A stretch of DNA of 64,000 nucleotides from Glaciecola sp. (GTDB taxonomy: Bacteria > Pseudomonadota > Gammaproteobacteria > Enterobacterales > Alteromonadaceae): positions 1 through 64,000 of the forward strand of contig JAAZVZ010000009.1 of the NCBI GenBank assembly GCA_018623155.1, given 5' to 3'. Made by a program: the position numbers and the translations under genes. Positions 37,412-47,116 of this stretch are shown here, one piece after another. The notes beneath the pieces were generated by a model. That model was not told where the DNA came from. It worked only from the letters and a program-made list of their open reading frames with translations, and ran no database searches. Position 1 is the first letter of the stretch. The number at the start of each line of letters is the position of its first letter.

Positions 37412-38047
37412 ATGGCGAGTAACGCGAAAGAAATGAAAAAAGCCCTCTTTGGGCCGATTATCGACTCGAACCCCATTGCACTGCACGTACTAGGTATTTG
37501 TTCTGCACTGGCGATCACTACCAAGTTAGAAACTGCATTAGTTATGTCGTTAGCATTAACGTCAGTATTGGCATTTTCAAACTTATTTATCTCAATTATT
37601 CGCAACCACATTCCATCAAGCGTGCGTATCATCATTCAGATGACCATCATCGCGTCATTGGTAATCGTTGTTGACCAAATTTTGAAAGCGTATTCATACG
37701 AGATTTCAAAACAACTCTCGGTATTCGTTGGCTTGATTATTACCAACTGTATCGTCATGGGTCGTGCTGAAGCGTATGCGATGAAGTCACCACCAATGAT
37801 GAGTTTGCTAGACGGTATTGGTAACGGTTTAGGTTATTCATTTATCCTAATCGTCATCGGCACCATCAAAGAGCTATTCGGTTTTGGTACTATCTTAGGC
37901 TTTGAAATTTTACCATTGGTCACAAACGGTGGCTGGTATCAAGCAAATGGTCTGTTAATTCTGCCATTTAGCTCATTCTTCTTAATCGGCGGTATGATTT
38001 GGTTTATCCGTACCATTCGCCCTGAACAGGTCGAACCTAAGGACTAA
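37412..38047 (+). CDS. nqrD: Na+-NQR subunit D
   Basis: A 211-residue, six-helix integral membrane subunit. It reads [20 protein letters not shown], then [18 protein letters not shown] with the conserved cysteine that, together with the NqrE counterpart, binds the 2Fe-2S centre in the membrane. It is 12 bp after nqrC and 2 bp before nqrE, in the fixed family order. Confidence 0.98.
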   Translation: MASNAKEMKKALFGPIIDSNPIALHVLGICSALAITTKLETALVMSLALTSVLAFSNLFISIIRNHIPSSVRIIIQMTIIASLVIVVDQILKAYSYEISKQLSVFVGLIITNCIVMGRAEAYAMKSPPMMSLLDGIGNGLGYSFILIVIGTIKELFGFGTILGFEILPLVTNGGWYQANGLLILPFSSFFLIGGMIWFIRTIRPEQVEPKD

Positions 38048-38049
38048 TC

Positions 38050-38658
38050 ATGGAACAGTATGTTGGACTATTAGTGCGCTCAATCTTTGTTGAGAACATG
38101 GCACTATCACTTTTCTTAGGCATGTGTACTTTCTTGGCGGTATCAAAGAAAGTAGCAACTTCAATGGGCTTAGGTGTTGCGGTTATCGTGGTATTAGGTA
38201 TTTCAGTCCCGGTTAACCAAGTTATTTATACCAATATCCTTGCACCGGGTGCATTGGCATGGGCCGGTTTCCCCGATGCAGATTTGAGCTTCCTTAGCTT
38301 CTTAACGTTCATTGGTGTTATCGCAGCACTTGTACAGATTTTGGAAATGAGCTTGGATAAGTTTTTCCCAGCGTTATACAACGCATTAGGGATTTTCTTA
38401 CCGCTAATTACGGTAAACTGTGCGATCTTCGGTGGTGTTGCGTTTGCAGTACAGCGTGAATATAACCTGACAGAGAGCTTTGTGTATGGCATTGGCTCAG
38501 GTATAGGTTGGGCGCTAGCTATCGTATTATTAGCAGCAGTTCGTGAAAAACTAAAATATGCGGATATGCCTGATGGTGTTCGCGGTCTAGGTTCAGTATT
38601 TATGATTGCAGGTCTGATGGCCTTAGGTTTCCAATCATTTACTGGTATCGCAATTTAA
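38050..38658 (+). CDS. nqrE: Na+-NQR subunit E
   Basis: A 202-residue, six-helix subunit, an inverted-topology paralogue of NqrD. It has [16 protein letters not shown] and [18 protein letters not shown], the two cysteine-bearing helices of the family, and forms the Na+/electron pathway with NqrD. It begins three bases after nqrD. Confidence 0.98.
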   Translation: MEQYVGLLVRSIFVENMALSLFLGMCTFLAVSKKVATSMGLGVAVIVVLGISVPVNQVIYTNILAPGALAWAGFPDADLSFLSFLTFIGVIAALVQILEMSLDKFFPALYNALGIFLPLITVNCAIFGGVAFAVQREYNLTESFVYGIGSGIGWALAIVLLAAVREKLKYADMPDGVRGLGSVFMIAGLMALGFQSFTGIAI

Positions 38659-38673
38659 TAGGAGAGCTAGATT

Positions 38674-39903
38674 ATGAATATAGAAGTTGTCCTCGGCGTA
38701 GGCATGTTCATTGTAATTGTACTTGCGCTTGTATTTATTATTATGTTTGCCAAGTCGAAGCTTGTACCTTCAGGCGACGTGCAAATTACGGTTAATGGCG
38801 ATCCGGAAAAAACCATCGTCGCAGCACCAGGTGGCAAACTCCTTGGCGCATTAGCCGACTCAGGTATTTTCGTATCATCAGCGTGTGGTGGCGGTGGCTC
38901 ATGTGGTCAGTGTCATGTCAAAATCAACACCGGTGGTGGCGAAATTTTACCAACTGAGTTAGACCACATTACGAAACGCGAAGCAAAAGAAGGCTGTCGC
39001 TTATCCTGTCAGGTTGCGGTTAAGCAAGACATGGATATTGAGTTACCTGAAGAAATTTTCGGCGTTAAGAAATGGGAATGTGAAGTTATTTCAAACAATA
39101 ACGAAGCGACGTTCATCAAAGAACTGAAGCTTGCAATCCCTGATGGCGAATCTGTACCGTTCCGTGCAGGTGGTTATATTCAGATTGAGGCACCACCTCA
39201 TCATGTTAAGTACAAAGATTTTGATATCCCAGAAGAATATCGTCCAGATTGGAACCACTTTGGCTTCTTTGATGTGGAGTCTAAAGTGGACGAAGAAACG
39301 ATTCGTGCATACTCAATGGCGAACTATCCTGAAGAAGAAGGTATTATTATGTTGAATGTGCGTATTGCTACGCCACCGCCTAATAACCTTAGCTTACCTG
39401 CAGGTAAAATGTCATCGTTCATTTGGAGCTTGAAAGAAGGTGATAAAGTCACGATTTCTGGTCCTTTCGGTGAATTCTTCGCGAAAGAAACAGACGCTGA
39501 AATGGTCTTCGTGGGCGGTGGTGCAGGTATGGCGCCAATGCGTTCACACATCTTTGACCAACTTCGTCGCATCAAGTCAGACCGTAAAATGTCTTTCTGG
39601 TACGGAGCGCGTTCTAAGCGCGAAATGTTCTACGTACAAGATTTCGATATGTTGGCGGCAGAAAACGATAACTTCGATTGGCACGTGGCACTTTCTGATC
39701 CACAGCCTGAAGATGATTGGGACGGTTACACAGGCTTTATCCACAACGTATTGTTGGAAAACTACCTAAAAGACCACCCTGCCCCAGAAGATTGTGAGTT
39801 CTACATGTGTGGTCCTCCAATGATGAACGCAGCGGTTATCAACATGCTCAAAGACTTGGGTGTTGAAGACGAAAATATCATGTTAGATGACTTCGGTGGC
39901 TAA
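38674..39903 (+). CDS. nqrF: Na+-NQR subunit F (NADH dehydrogenase subunit)
   Basis: A 409-residue subunit with one N-terminal helix, a 2Fe-2S ferredoxin domain with C71, C77, C80 and C112 ([24 protein letters not shown]), an FAD domain (RAYSMANYP) and a C-terminal NADH domain ([28 protein letters not shown]). It is the electron entry point of the complex. GGAGAG precedes its ATG. A hairpin terminator follows, after which apbE and nqrM still lie on the same strand. Confidence 0.98.
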   Translation: MNIEVVLGVGMFIVIVLALVFIIMFAKSKLVPSGDVQITVNGDPEKTIVAAPGGKLLGALADSGIFVSSACGGGGSCGQCHVKINTGGGEILPTELDHITKREAKEGCRLSCQVAVKQDMDIELPEEIFGVKKWECEVISNNNEATFIKELKLAIPDGESVPFRAGGYIQIEAPPHHVKYKDFDIPEEYRPDWNHFGFFDVESKVDEETIRAYSMANYPEEEGIIMLNVRIATPPPNNLSLPAGKMSSFIWSLKEGDKVTISGPFGEFFAKETDAEMVFVGGGAGMAPMRSHIFDQLRRIKSDRKMSFWYGARSKREMFYVQDFDMLAAENDNFDWHVALSDPQPEDDWDGYTGFIHNVLLENYLKDHPAPEDCEFYMCGPPMMNAAVINMLKDLGVEDENIMLDDFGG

Positions 39904-39919
39904 CATAATATTTACCAAG

Positions 39920-39945
39920 GAGCCGGCTTTTGTCGGCTCTTTTTT
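39920..39945 (+). terminator. Terminator after nqrF
   Basis: GAGCCG (39920-39925) and CGGCTC (39934-39939) form a 6-bp stem followed by a T run. It lies between nqrF and apbE, so part of the transcripts may end here and apbE-nqrM would be expressed at a lower level. Confidence 0.75.
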
Positions 39946-39961
39946 ATTGGGTTAAAGAAAA

Positions 39962-40975
39962 ATGACGAAACAAATTTTTGTATTAATATTCTGTGTTGTG
40001 CTGTGGTCATGTTCCCAACAAGCGCCTACAAATAATGAGATATTTCTCAATGGCAATACGATGGGAACGACTTACAATGTCAAATACCACAGTAGTGATG
40101 CCATATCTTCTGAAGCACTTCACGCACAGATCAACGACGCATTAATTCGCATCAACCAACTTATGTCGACTTATATATCAGATTCTGAACTATCTCGTTT
40201 TAACCAATTGACGGCGGGAGAATCAATGATGTTGAGTCAGGAGACAATATTAGTTATTGAGGAAGCTAAACGCCTTGCGACTTTATCTGGTGGTGCATTA
40301 GATGTCACCATTGGACCATTGGTAAATCTGTGGGGCTTTGGCCCACAAAAACGCCCTGAAAAAATTCCGACTCAAGCACAAATAGATAGCGCTAAAGCGC
40401 TTATGGGATTAGAACATATCGCAATTGAAGGTAGCATGGCTACGAAACACATCGATGGTCTATATGTTGATTTATCACCGATCGCAAAAGGTTATGGCGT
40501 AGATGTGTTAGCTGAGATACTCGAATCTCACGACATCGATAATTACTTAGTGGAAATTGGTGGTGAAATGCGAGTCTCGGGAAGTAAACTAAACGGTTCA
40601 GATTGGCGTATAGCGATTGAAAAGCCCTTGAGTGAGCAACGAGCCATTCAAAAAGTTATTTCTATTGGAAACCATGCGATTGCGACATCCGGTGATTATC
40701 GTAATTATTACGAAGAAGATGGTATTCGTTATTCACATCTAATCGATCCTGAAACAGGTCTCCCCATACAGCACAAATTAGTCTCTGTAACCGTTGTTCA
40801 TCGCACTTCTATGATTGCAGATGGCTTGGCAACAGCATTGAGTATCATGGGTACTGAGAGAGCATTACAATTGGCCGAAAGTGAATCTTTAGCCGTGTTA
40901 CTCATTACTAAATCAGACAATGGTTTTGTGGAGTATCGCTCGCCAGAATTTGACCAGCTTGTTACAATACATTAA
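39962..40975 (+). CDS. apbE: FAD:protein FMN transferase (flavin trafficking lipoprotein)
   Basis: A 337-residue lipoprotein; lipobox LWSC puts the lipidated cysteine at residue 17. It carries MGTTYNVKYH, LVNLWGFGP, VDLSPIAKGYGVD and EIGGEMRVSG, and HLIDPETGLP with TVVHRTSMIADGLATALSIMG, the catalytic/metal segment. It moves FMN from FAD onto a threonine of NqrB and NqrC on the periplasmic side, so it is needed to activate this pump. It is encoded 58 bp after nqrF and 18 bp before nqrM. Confidence 0.97.
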   Translation: MTKQIFVLIFCVVLWSCSQQAPTNNEIFLNGNTMGTTYNVKYHSSDAISSEALHAQINDALIRINQLMSTYISDSELSRFNQLTAGESMMLSQETILVIEEAKRLATLSGGALDVTIGPLVNLWGFGPQKRPEKIPTQAQIDSAKALMGLEHIAIEGSMATKHIDGLYVDLSPIAKGYGVDVLAEILESHDIDNYLVEIGGEMRVSGSKLNGSDWRIAIEKPLSEQRAIQKVISIGNHAIATSGDYRNYYEEDGIRYSHLIDPETGLPIQHKLVSVTVVHRTSMIADGLATALSIMGTERALQLAESESLAVLLITKSDNGFVEYRSPEFDQLVTIH

Positions 40976-40993
40976 GCAATATAGGAATTGATT

Positions 40994-41227
40994 ATGAGCA
41001 CGTTTATCTTAGCATTTGTGTTTTTTGTGACGATGGTTTTGGCTATGGCTGTCGGTTATTTGGTGCAAAAAAAGACCATATCGGGAAGCTGTGGGGGGCT
41101 AGGAGCCCTAGGTATCTCGAAGGCCTGTGATTGTCCAGAACCTTGTGATCGAAAAAAAGCGCGAATGGAGCGTGAAGAAGCCCGCCAGAAAAAAATTGCC
41201 GAATGGAATAAGGATAAAATTATTTAA
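40994..41227 (+). CDS. nqrM: Na+-NQR maturation factor NqrM
   Basis: A 77-residue protein with one N-terminal membrane helix and a cysteine-rich tail (SCGGLGALGISKACDCPEPC) that is thought to deliver iron for the NqrD/NqrE iron-sulfur centre. Start ATG 40994 has AGGA upstream; an in-frame TTG at 40988 is less likely. It closes the nqr cluster together with apbE, so all known dedicated maturation factors are present. Confidence 0.95.
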   Translation: MSTFILAFVFFVTMVLAMAVGYLVQKKTISGSCGGLGALGISKACDCPEPCDRKKARMEREEARQKKIAEWNKDKII

Positions 41228-41291
41228 TAAAAGACAGCTCGCTTTATTTTATGTTAATTTAGTATTTACAATTATAAAAATATAAAGCGAT

Positions 41292-44042
41292 ATGAAACGA
41301 TTAATTTCTTTCTTTGTAATCATTTTACTACCCTTTTTTAGTCACTCTCAATCTTCTGGGAGTGACCCATTTAAAAGATTATTTGGCGATATTCCAAAGC
41401 AATTTACTCCTATATATAAGTCAGCTAAACGTTTGCAAAAGCCTGGGTTTTATCAGGATATTGTCACGCGTAATGGGCTTGATTTTACAAGATTATCAAC
41501 TCGTGGGCAGTACACCGGTATTACTGAGTATCAGGGCCATGGTCAACATTGGATTGAATTTGACACAGAAAATGGTACTTATTCTGTCAATATCATGCGT
41601 GAAGGGCATATACATGGTGTATTTGAAGGTGATTCGTTAGGGGCTGCCAAATTAGCACGTCAGCCACAATATCAAGCTCTGCAAGTTGATAACACGGTTG
41701 TTGTAGACATCATGTTGTTATATACGCCTAATATCGTCAATGCCTACCCAGATGAATTGACAGAAACACTTCTCGCTCATTTAGTCAATAAAGCGAATCA
41801 GGCATTTGTGAATAGTGATATCAATGTTCAGTTGCGATTAGTACACACTCATTTTGTTGATTATCGTATAGGCTCAAATTTTCAAGCGCTTGACGATTTA
41901 ACTGCAGCACTCAATAACGACATTTCTGATAGCAGCCTCAGTCAAGTACGTGTGCTAAGGGATGAAATGGGAGCAGATATTGTTGCGATGATCCGTACCC
42001 ATGATTTGATTGAACGTGAGGTATGTGGTGTAGCAAGGTTCCCGAATACTGAGACAGATGTTTTGGTCAACATTTCAAATGTTGGGATCAGTGGTGGTTC
42101 AAATTGCATAGACACATTTACCCATGAAATTGGTCATAATTTTGGTGCTGGACACCAAGCGGTGGATGGCCAGAGTCGCGGAGCATTGGACAATTCAGGG
42201 GCATTGTTAATCCCTGGTAAATTCAATACTGTGATGTCTTCCATAGGTACTGGCGATGATAATCGAAACTTTAAGCTCAATGTGTTTTCTAATTTAGATA
42301 ACCAATGTGGGGGGCGCATTTGTGGTGATGCTGAGTTCGCCGATAATGCCAGTACAGTAGAGGCTTTTGCCTTGCAAAACGCTAATTTGCGAGAAGCAAC
42401 TATACCATTAGATAATTTCAGCTTACCGCTGAAAACCTTTCCCGATAGTGATAACGATTCGGTAGATGATCGCTTTGATGCTTTTCCACATTTGGCCTCA
42501 GAAACCTCTGATGTTGATAATGATGGTATAGGCGACAATTCCGATGCATTTGTAAATGATTCCACTGAATTCATTGATACGGATAGTGATGGCATTGGTA
42601 ATTCAGCCGATCAAGATGACGATAATGATGGGGTGTTAGATAGCTTGGATGACTTACCATTAGATGCGCAAGAATCCGTTGATTCAGACGGTGATGGTGT
42701 CGGAGCCAACCGTGATGCCTTGGAAAATGATTTCAGAGAGTTTTTGGATAATGACGGTGATGGAATCGGTAACCGAGCCGATCCTGATGACGATAATGAT
42801 GGTCTACCTGATTTTTATCAGTCTCAGTCCTTAAGTGCCTATGATGTCCTAGTAGTGAGTGCAGATTCCAATGAGTTACTTTCTTTTGATGCGAGTACAG
42901 GTGCATTTAATGAGATAGTAACAACATTACCAGAGGGAAGTTTCACGTTTCGTAGTGATCTCGTGGTCACGCAAAATCAAGCGCAAGTTTTTTTTATCGC
43001 TCAAAGTGATGTATATCGCCTCGACCGTCAAACGGGTGAAGTCAGTGTATTACTTGACCGCAGTGAACTATTCGCAAACTTTCCTGAGCATTTGGGCCTC
43101 GTAGATGATGAACGCCTTGTCGTAACAAACTCACGTTTTAATTTTGAAATCATTGAGATATTTGATTTAACTTCATCTGGTAGTGTACTTACCTATCAGA
43201 GGTTTATTGAAGGTGTACAGCGTGATTTAAACATTTTGACTTCCCAAAGAATGATGGTAACAGACCGTTTAAATAACCGCGTCAACATTCTCAGTCTAAC
43301 TGACTCTGCTTCAGAACTCACTCTTTTTGCTGATGAGTTCCTGGAAAAACCTGAATATATTGATCTAACCAGTACGGGTTTTATACTAGTCTCCACATCA
43401 GAAAATAATGTGAATTCGTACCGCGGTACCGGAGCATATCGAAGTCAGACGGTTAGTGGTGACCAGTATGGAATTGACAAAATTGGTTGTTTAGTCGTTG
43501 GGCCTCAAGATATTTTGTTAATATGTGATCCAAATAATAACCGAATTTTGGCATTTGATGCTAACTCAGGACAGTTCATTAGTGAAATCATTAACGACAA
43601 TGGCTCGTCATTGGCAAGGCCTGTGGGAGTTGCCTTTGTTGCAAAAGCCAATGATCCAACCCCTTATGTAGCCGATTTTGATATCGATTCCGATGGTGTG
43701 GTCAATGCGTCAGATGCATTTCCTCGCGATCCTAATGAGTCAGTAGATACGGATGGCGATGGCATTGGTAACAATGAAGATACTGACGATGATAATGACG
43801 GCATGCCGGATTCTTATGAGAACCAGTATAATTTTGATCCATTGGACCCAAGTGATGCAACACAAGATGCAGATGACGACGGATCGAGTAATTTAGCCGA
43901 GTATACCATCGGTTCGAATCCACGAGTCAGCTCACAAACTGAACTGGAGCAACGCAACTCAGGCGGAAGCGGGGGAGCCGTACAATGGTGGTGGTTACTA
44001 CTTGGTACATTGCTGTTCGGTAGAAGGTATTTTTCTAATTAA
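41292..44042 (+). CDS. Secreted metzincin metalloprotease with TSP3 repeats and GlyGly-CTERM
   Basis: A 916-residue exported protein. Signal peptide about residues 1-20 (SFFVIILLPFFSHSQ), propeptide-like region, then a reprolysin-type peptidase with zinc site HEIGHNFGAGH starting at H278 and a Met-turn NTVMSS near 313-318. Residues about 385-515 are calcium-binding thrombospondin type 3 repeats (DSDNDSVDD, DVDNDGIGD, DSDGDGVGAN). A beta-propeller-like region (about 520-790, YDVLVVSADSNELLSFDAST) follows, a second TSP3 block (about 796-880), and a C-terminal GlyGly-CTERM tail: GGSGGAVQWWWLLLGTLLFG then RR. That tail is processed by rhombosortase in type II secretion hosts. Substrate is unknown. 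It converges with the halogenase gene and overlaps it by eight bases. Confidence 0.9.
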   Translation: MKRLISFFVIILLPFFSHSQSSGSDPFKRLFGDIPKQFTPIYKSAKRLQKPGFYQDIVTRNGLDFTRLSTRGQYTGITEYQGHGQHWIEFDTENGTYSVNIMREGHIHGVFEGDSLGAAKLARQPQYQALQVDNTVVVDIMLLYTPNIVNAYPDELTETLLAHLVNKANQAFVNSDINVQLRLVHTHFVDYRIGSNFQALDDLTAALNNDISDSSLSQVRVLRDEMGADIVAMIRTHDLIEREVCGVARFPNTETDVLVNISNVGISGGSNCIDTFTHEIGHNFGAGHQAVDGQSRGALDNSGALLIPGKFNTVMSSIGTGDDNRNFKLNVFSNLDNQCGGRICGDAEFADNASTVEAFALQNANLREATIPLDNFSLPLKTFPDSDNDSVDDRFDAFPHLASETSDVDNDGIGDNSDAFVNDSTEFIDTDSDGIGNSADQDDDNDGVLDSLDDLPLDAQESVDSDGDGVGANRDALENDFREFLDNDGDGIGNRADPDDDNDGLPDFYQSQSLSAYDVLVVSADSNELLSFDASTGAFNEIVTTLPEGSFTFRSDLVVTQNQAQVFFIAQSDVYRLDRQTGEVSVLLDRSELFANFPEHLGLVDDERLVVTNSRFNFEIIEIFDLTSSGSVLTYQRFIEGVQRDLNILTSQRMMVTDRLNNRVNILSLTDSASELTLFADEFLEKPEYIDLTSTGFILVSTSENNVNSYRGTGAYRSQTVSGDQYGIDKIGCLVVGPQDILLICDPNNNRILAFDANSGQFISEIINDNGSSLARPVGVAFVAKANDPTPYVADFDIDSDGVVNASDAFPRDPNESVDTDGDGIGNNEDTDDDNDGMPDSYENQYNFDPLDPSDATQDADDDGSSNLAEYTIGSNPRVSSQTELEQRNSGGSGGAVQWWWLLLGTLLFGRRYFSN

Positions 44043-45522
44043 ACCAGTTCTTATGAGGCGGTGTGTTTTTCACCGCCTCATTTATAACTAACGGTACCTT
44101 GTGCAAATACTGCTTGAGTGCCGCAACATCAATATCGTGACAATTGCGATGCAATGAGTTGGGGAAAAGCTCTAAGCCATGGTAAATGGCCCACCAACTT
44201 TCGGGTGTAAATAGTGCATCCTCTGTGTATTCAATATTTCCTGTTTCTGCATAAAGTCCAATTTTGTGTGAGAGTGTCTCGGGGATCCCTTGAGTGGTGA
44301 CTCTTTGCCAAAACGGCGTGTCTTTGCGCTGACTGATGCAATAGTGTAGCACTAGGAAGTCTCTAATTTCAGTGTATGTTGCGCACATTTCACTATTAAA
44401 CGCGTCTGCTGAGAATGGTGTACATTTATCTTGAGGGAAGCGCTTAAGAAAAGCTTGCAACCCTTTTGTTACCATGTGAATCGCAGTGGATTCAAGAGGC
44501 TCGAGAAAGCCACCGGCTAAACCTAAGGCTAAACAATTACCTTTCCAGCTTTCATGTCTGTATCCTGTTTTGAAATTCAGAAATCTAGGTTCATGAAGCA
44601 TGGGACTGTCTAGAGTGGATTTGAGTGTTTCCAGTGCTTGCTCATCAGAGCAATACTCGGTTGAAAATACATAACCATTACCAATGCGCTGTTGTAAGGG
44701 AATATGCCAACTCCAGCCACTATTATGTGCTTGTGCGCGAGTATAGGGTGGAATAGATATTTGATGTTGCTTGGATAATTCGCTTTGTACCGTAACCGCT
44801 CTATCTACAGGTAGGTATTGAGACCAATCAGTGTATTGTGTCTTCATATATTGACCGATTAGCAGTGCGTTAAAACCGGTACAATCAATAAAAAAATCTG
44901 CTTCTATACAGCTATGATTGTTAAGGTGAAGGCGTTTCATTATACCGTTATCCACCTCAGCATGATTGACTTCAGCTGTTATATGACGCACTCCGTTTCG
45001 GGTGGCGTGATGTTTTAAGTACTCGGCAGTTAGCCTAGCATCAATATGTAAAGCGTAAGAGGATAAAGACAATGGTGAATTTGGATGTTGCTTTCCAATT
45101 GCGAAACGATGCTGTCTTGCCAAACATGTGGTTGGGCTGTATTCGAGGTACTCATCACCCAGCCCCAAACTTCGACCAAAACGCCACGCATCATAAAACG
45201 GAACGCCGTTAATTTCGTTACCTGTTTTACCAAACGGGTGAAAATAACGATGTTCTGTCGAATGCCAATTACGGAACTCTATACCTAGCTTAAAAGTCGC
45301 TTGGGTTTTATTAATAAAGTCCTGATGATCAATGTCTAAATAATCCAACATATCAATAAAAGGAGGGATGGTTGCTTCACCAACGCCTATGGTTGGTATA
45401 TCCGGTGATTCAATCAAAGTGATTGATAAATCGTTATGACTAAGCTCTTTACAAAGAATATTTGCGGCAATCCAACCGGCAGTTCCACCGCCAACAATCA
45501 CTATATGTTGTATATTTTTCAT
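44035..45522 (-). CDS. Flavin-dependent tryptophan halogenase family protein
   Basis: About 495 residues from ATG 45522; a longer frame runs to 45600 but would overlap dinB and lacks a site. It keeps the FAD motif GGGTAGW (11-17), GVGEATIPP (46-54), the catalytic lysine K78 in TFKLGIEFRNW (PrnA K79), the W270-x-W272-x-I-P motif typical of the family and E344 in PLESTAIHM (PrnA E346). All catalytic residues are therefore present. It needs FADH2 from a separate reductase, halide and O2. No peptide synthetase, polyketide or other biosynthetic gene is nearby, so the substrate is unknown; indole, tryptophan or a carrier-bound substrate are possible. It is divergent from dinB. Confidence 0.92.
   Translation of the reverse strand: MKNIQHIVIVGGGTAGWIAANILCKELSHNDLSITLIESPDIPTIGVGEATIPPFIDMLDYLDIDHQDFINKTQATFKLGIEFRNWHSTEHRYFHPFGKTGNEINGVPFYDAWRFGRSLGLGDEYLEYSPTTCLARQHRFAIGKQHPNSPLSLSSYALHIDARLTAEYLKHHATRNGVRHITAEVNHAEVDNGIMKRLHLNNHSCIEADFFIDCTGFNALLIGQYMKTQYTDWSQYLPVDRAVTVQSELSKQHQISIPPYTRAQAHNSGWSWHIPLQQRIGNGYVFSTEYCSDEQALETLKSTLDSPMLHEPRFLNFKTGYRHESWKGNCLALGLAGGFLEPLESTAIHMVTKGLQAFLKRFPQDKCTPFSADAFNSEMCATYTEIRDFLVLHYCISQRKDTPFWQRVTTQGIPETLSHKIGLYAETGNIEYTEDALFTPESWWAIYHGLELFPNSLHRNCHDIDVAALKQYLHKVPLVINEAVKNTPPHKNWFN
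44054..44080 (+). terminator. Hairpin at the metalloprotease/halogenase 3' ends
   Basis: TGAGGCGGTG (44054-44063) pairs perfectly with CACCGCCTCA (44071-44080) around a 7-base loop, followed by TTTATAAC. It lies 12 bases after the metalloprotease stop and inside the last codons of the halogenase gene, so it can serve the former while coding for the latter. Confidence 0.65.
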
Positions 45523-45582
45523 AATTGTCTTGGCCTTTATGAATATCCTTTCGTCATCATTAATTTGCATTATAATCACGTC

Positions 45583-46638
45583 ATGCGAAAAATTATACAC
45601 ATCGATATGGATTGCTTTTATGCCGCTGTGGAATGCAGGGATAATCCGGCTTTGAAAGATATTCCAATCGCGATCGGCGGAAGTTCAGAACGGCGTGGAG
45701 TGATTGCAACCTGCAACTATCCGGCTCGTGCATTTGGTGTACGCTCGGCCATGTCTACTGTTCATGCTTTGAGACTATGCCCCGACTTAACGTTAATCAA
45801 AGGGCGAATGGATGTGTATAAGCAAGTGAGTGAACAAATCCGAGAGATTTTTTTACGCTACACCGAAATCATTGAACCTTTATCATGGGATGAGGCTTAT
45901 TTAGATGTCACTCATGTTGAACAATTTAACGGATCAGCCACTCTCATAGCACAAGATATTCGGCGGACTATTGAAGCAGAAATAGGGATAACTGCATCCG
46001 CAGGCGTCGCGCCTATCAAGTTCGTGGCGAAAGTTGCCAGTGATGAAAACAAACCCAACGGGATATGCGTGATCACGCCTACTGAGTTGGATGAATTTGT
46101 TGCACAAATGCCACTGCATAAAATCCCTGGTGTAGGCAAGGTGACACTGGAACAGCTCAATAACTTGGGCTTATTCACCTGTGCTGATGTGCGTAATTTT
46201 CCTTTTGCTCGCTTGCATAAATCGTTGGGTAAGTTTGGTGCTATTTTATGGAATCGATGTCATGCAATTGATGATAGAGCCGTTAGTGTCGAACGTATTC
46301 GAAAATCAATTGGGGTTGAACGCACACTGAGTGAAGATATTCTTACTCGTTCTGAGATCGAGAAAGTAATCGCTTATCTTCTCCCCAAAATAGAACAGCG
46401 TATTGCCCATAACGATGCAGAGAATCGAATTAAAAGCCAAGGGATTAAACTCAAATTTAATGATTTTCAGCTGACCACAATAGAGCATACGCGGCCATTT
46501 TATGATCCAGCATACTTTAATGACCTCCTGTCAGAAATTTTGTTGCGACGAAAAAATAGGGCTATTCGTTTGGTTGGGTTACACGTTGGCTTAAAAGATG
46601 AAAGCGATATCGAACAGCTATTTCTGCCTTTTGATTAA
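45583..46638 (+). CDS. dinB: DNA polymerase IV (Y-family)
   Basis: About 351 residues from ATG 45583 (MRKIIHIDMDCFYAAVE); a longer frame back to 45436 reads through the halogenase start and is not used. It has the catalytic acidic residues in HIDMDCFYAAV and SWDEAYLDVT, the fingers segment, the thumb HhH (HKIPGVGKVTLEQL) and a little-finger domain (IGVERTLSEDI). It is an error-prone lesion-bypass polymerase. I do not see a LexA box immediately upstream. It is convergent with the next gene, sharing four bases. Confidence 0.96.
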   Translation: MRKIIHIDMDCFYAAVECRDNPALKDIPIAIGGSSERRGVIATCNYPARAFGVRSAMSTVHALRLCPDLTLIKGRMDVYKQVSEQIREIFLRYTEIIEPLSWDEAYLDVTHVEQFNGSATLIAQDIRRTIEAEIGITASAGVAPIKFVAKVASDENKPNGICVITPTELDEFVAQMPLHKIPGVGKVTLEQLNNLGLFTCADVRNFPFARLHKSLGKFGAILWNRCHAIDDRAVSVERIRKSIGVERTLSEDILTRSEIEKVIAYLLPKIEQRIAHNDAENRIKSQGIKLKFNDFQLTTIEHTRPFYDPAYFNDLLSEILLRRKNRAIRLVGLHVGLKDESDIEQLFLPFD

Positions 46639-47033
46639 GGCTCTTGAGTGCGCACGACTTCTATGATTTCTGTCGTTGAGATCGACGGTGTACGGGGTAA
46701 ATAAACCACTTCACACTGGTCTCTATGCTCATCAAAACGTCCCACCCAGTCATCACCCATCACCAAAACGTCCGCATCATACTGTTCGATATAATTGCGC
46801 TTTAATTCTAATGACTCTTCGAAGAAAACTTCATTTACACAAGATAATGACTCAATAATTTTTTTGCGAGAGGCCTGGTCATAAATTGGATTACGTCCTT
46901 TTTTGGACCTATTTAAAGCGTCAGATGACACGCCAACGATTAAGTAATCACCATATTCACGAGCACGTTCTAGGATATGAACATGGCCAATATGAAATAC
47001 GTCAAAGGTCCCAAAGGTAATTACTTTTTTCAT
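46635..47033 (-). CDS. TagD-like glycerol-3-phosphate cytidylyltransferase family protein
   Basis: A 132-residue nucleotidyltransferase of the cytidylyltransferase superfamily. It has the GTFDVFHIGHVHILERA motif with HIGH, GVSSDALN, MGDDWVGRFD and RTPSISTTEII, matching the R-T-x-G-I-S-T motif with a proline-serine variation. Typical members make CDP-glycerol or activate another alcohol phosphate. No teichoic-acid operon is here, so it may serve an outer-surface polysaccharide or lipid pathway encoded elsewhere. Confidence 0.9.
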   Translation of the reverse strand: MKKVITFGTFDVFHIGHVHILERAREYGDYLIVGVSSDALNRSKKGRNPIYDQASRKKIIESLSCVNEVFFEESLELKRNYIEQYDADVLVMGDDWVGRFDEHRDQCEVVYLPRTPSISTTEIIEVVRTQEP

Positions 47034-47116
47034 AGTTCACTCTTTGTTTAATGTAAGTGATTAATATACCATAATCCAAGCATGTATTTTGGTGAAATTC
47101 CTATTAAGGCATATTT

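Noticed and set aside
37138..37635. 165-codon minus-strand frame across nqrC and nqrD
   Set aside because: It spans two well-supported genes of a conserved operon.
42134..42595. 153-codon minus-strand frame in the metalloprotease gene
   Set aside because: Serine-rich complement of the Asp-rich calcium repeats.
42421..42810. Repetitive GAT/GAC-rich DNA considered as a tandem repeat or CRISPR
   Set aside because: The periodicity follows from the Asp-rich TSP3 protein repeats; no constant spacer and repeat units.
45523..45600. N-terminal extension of the halogenase and upstream extension of dinB (to 45436)
   Set aside because: Each extension overlaps the other gene. The GGGTAGW motif and HIDMDCFYAAV motif place both true starts at 45522 and 45583, leaving a divergent promoter region.
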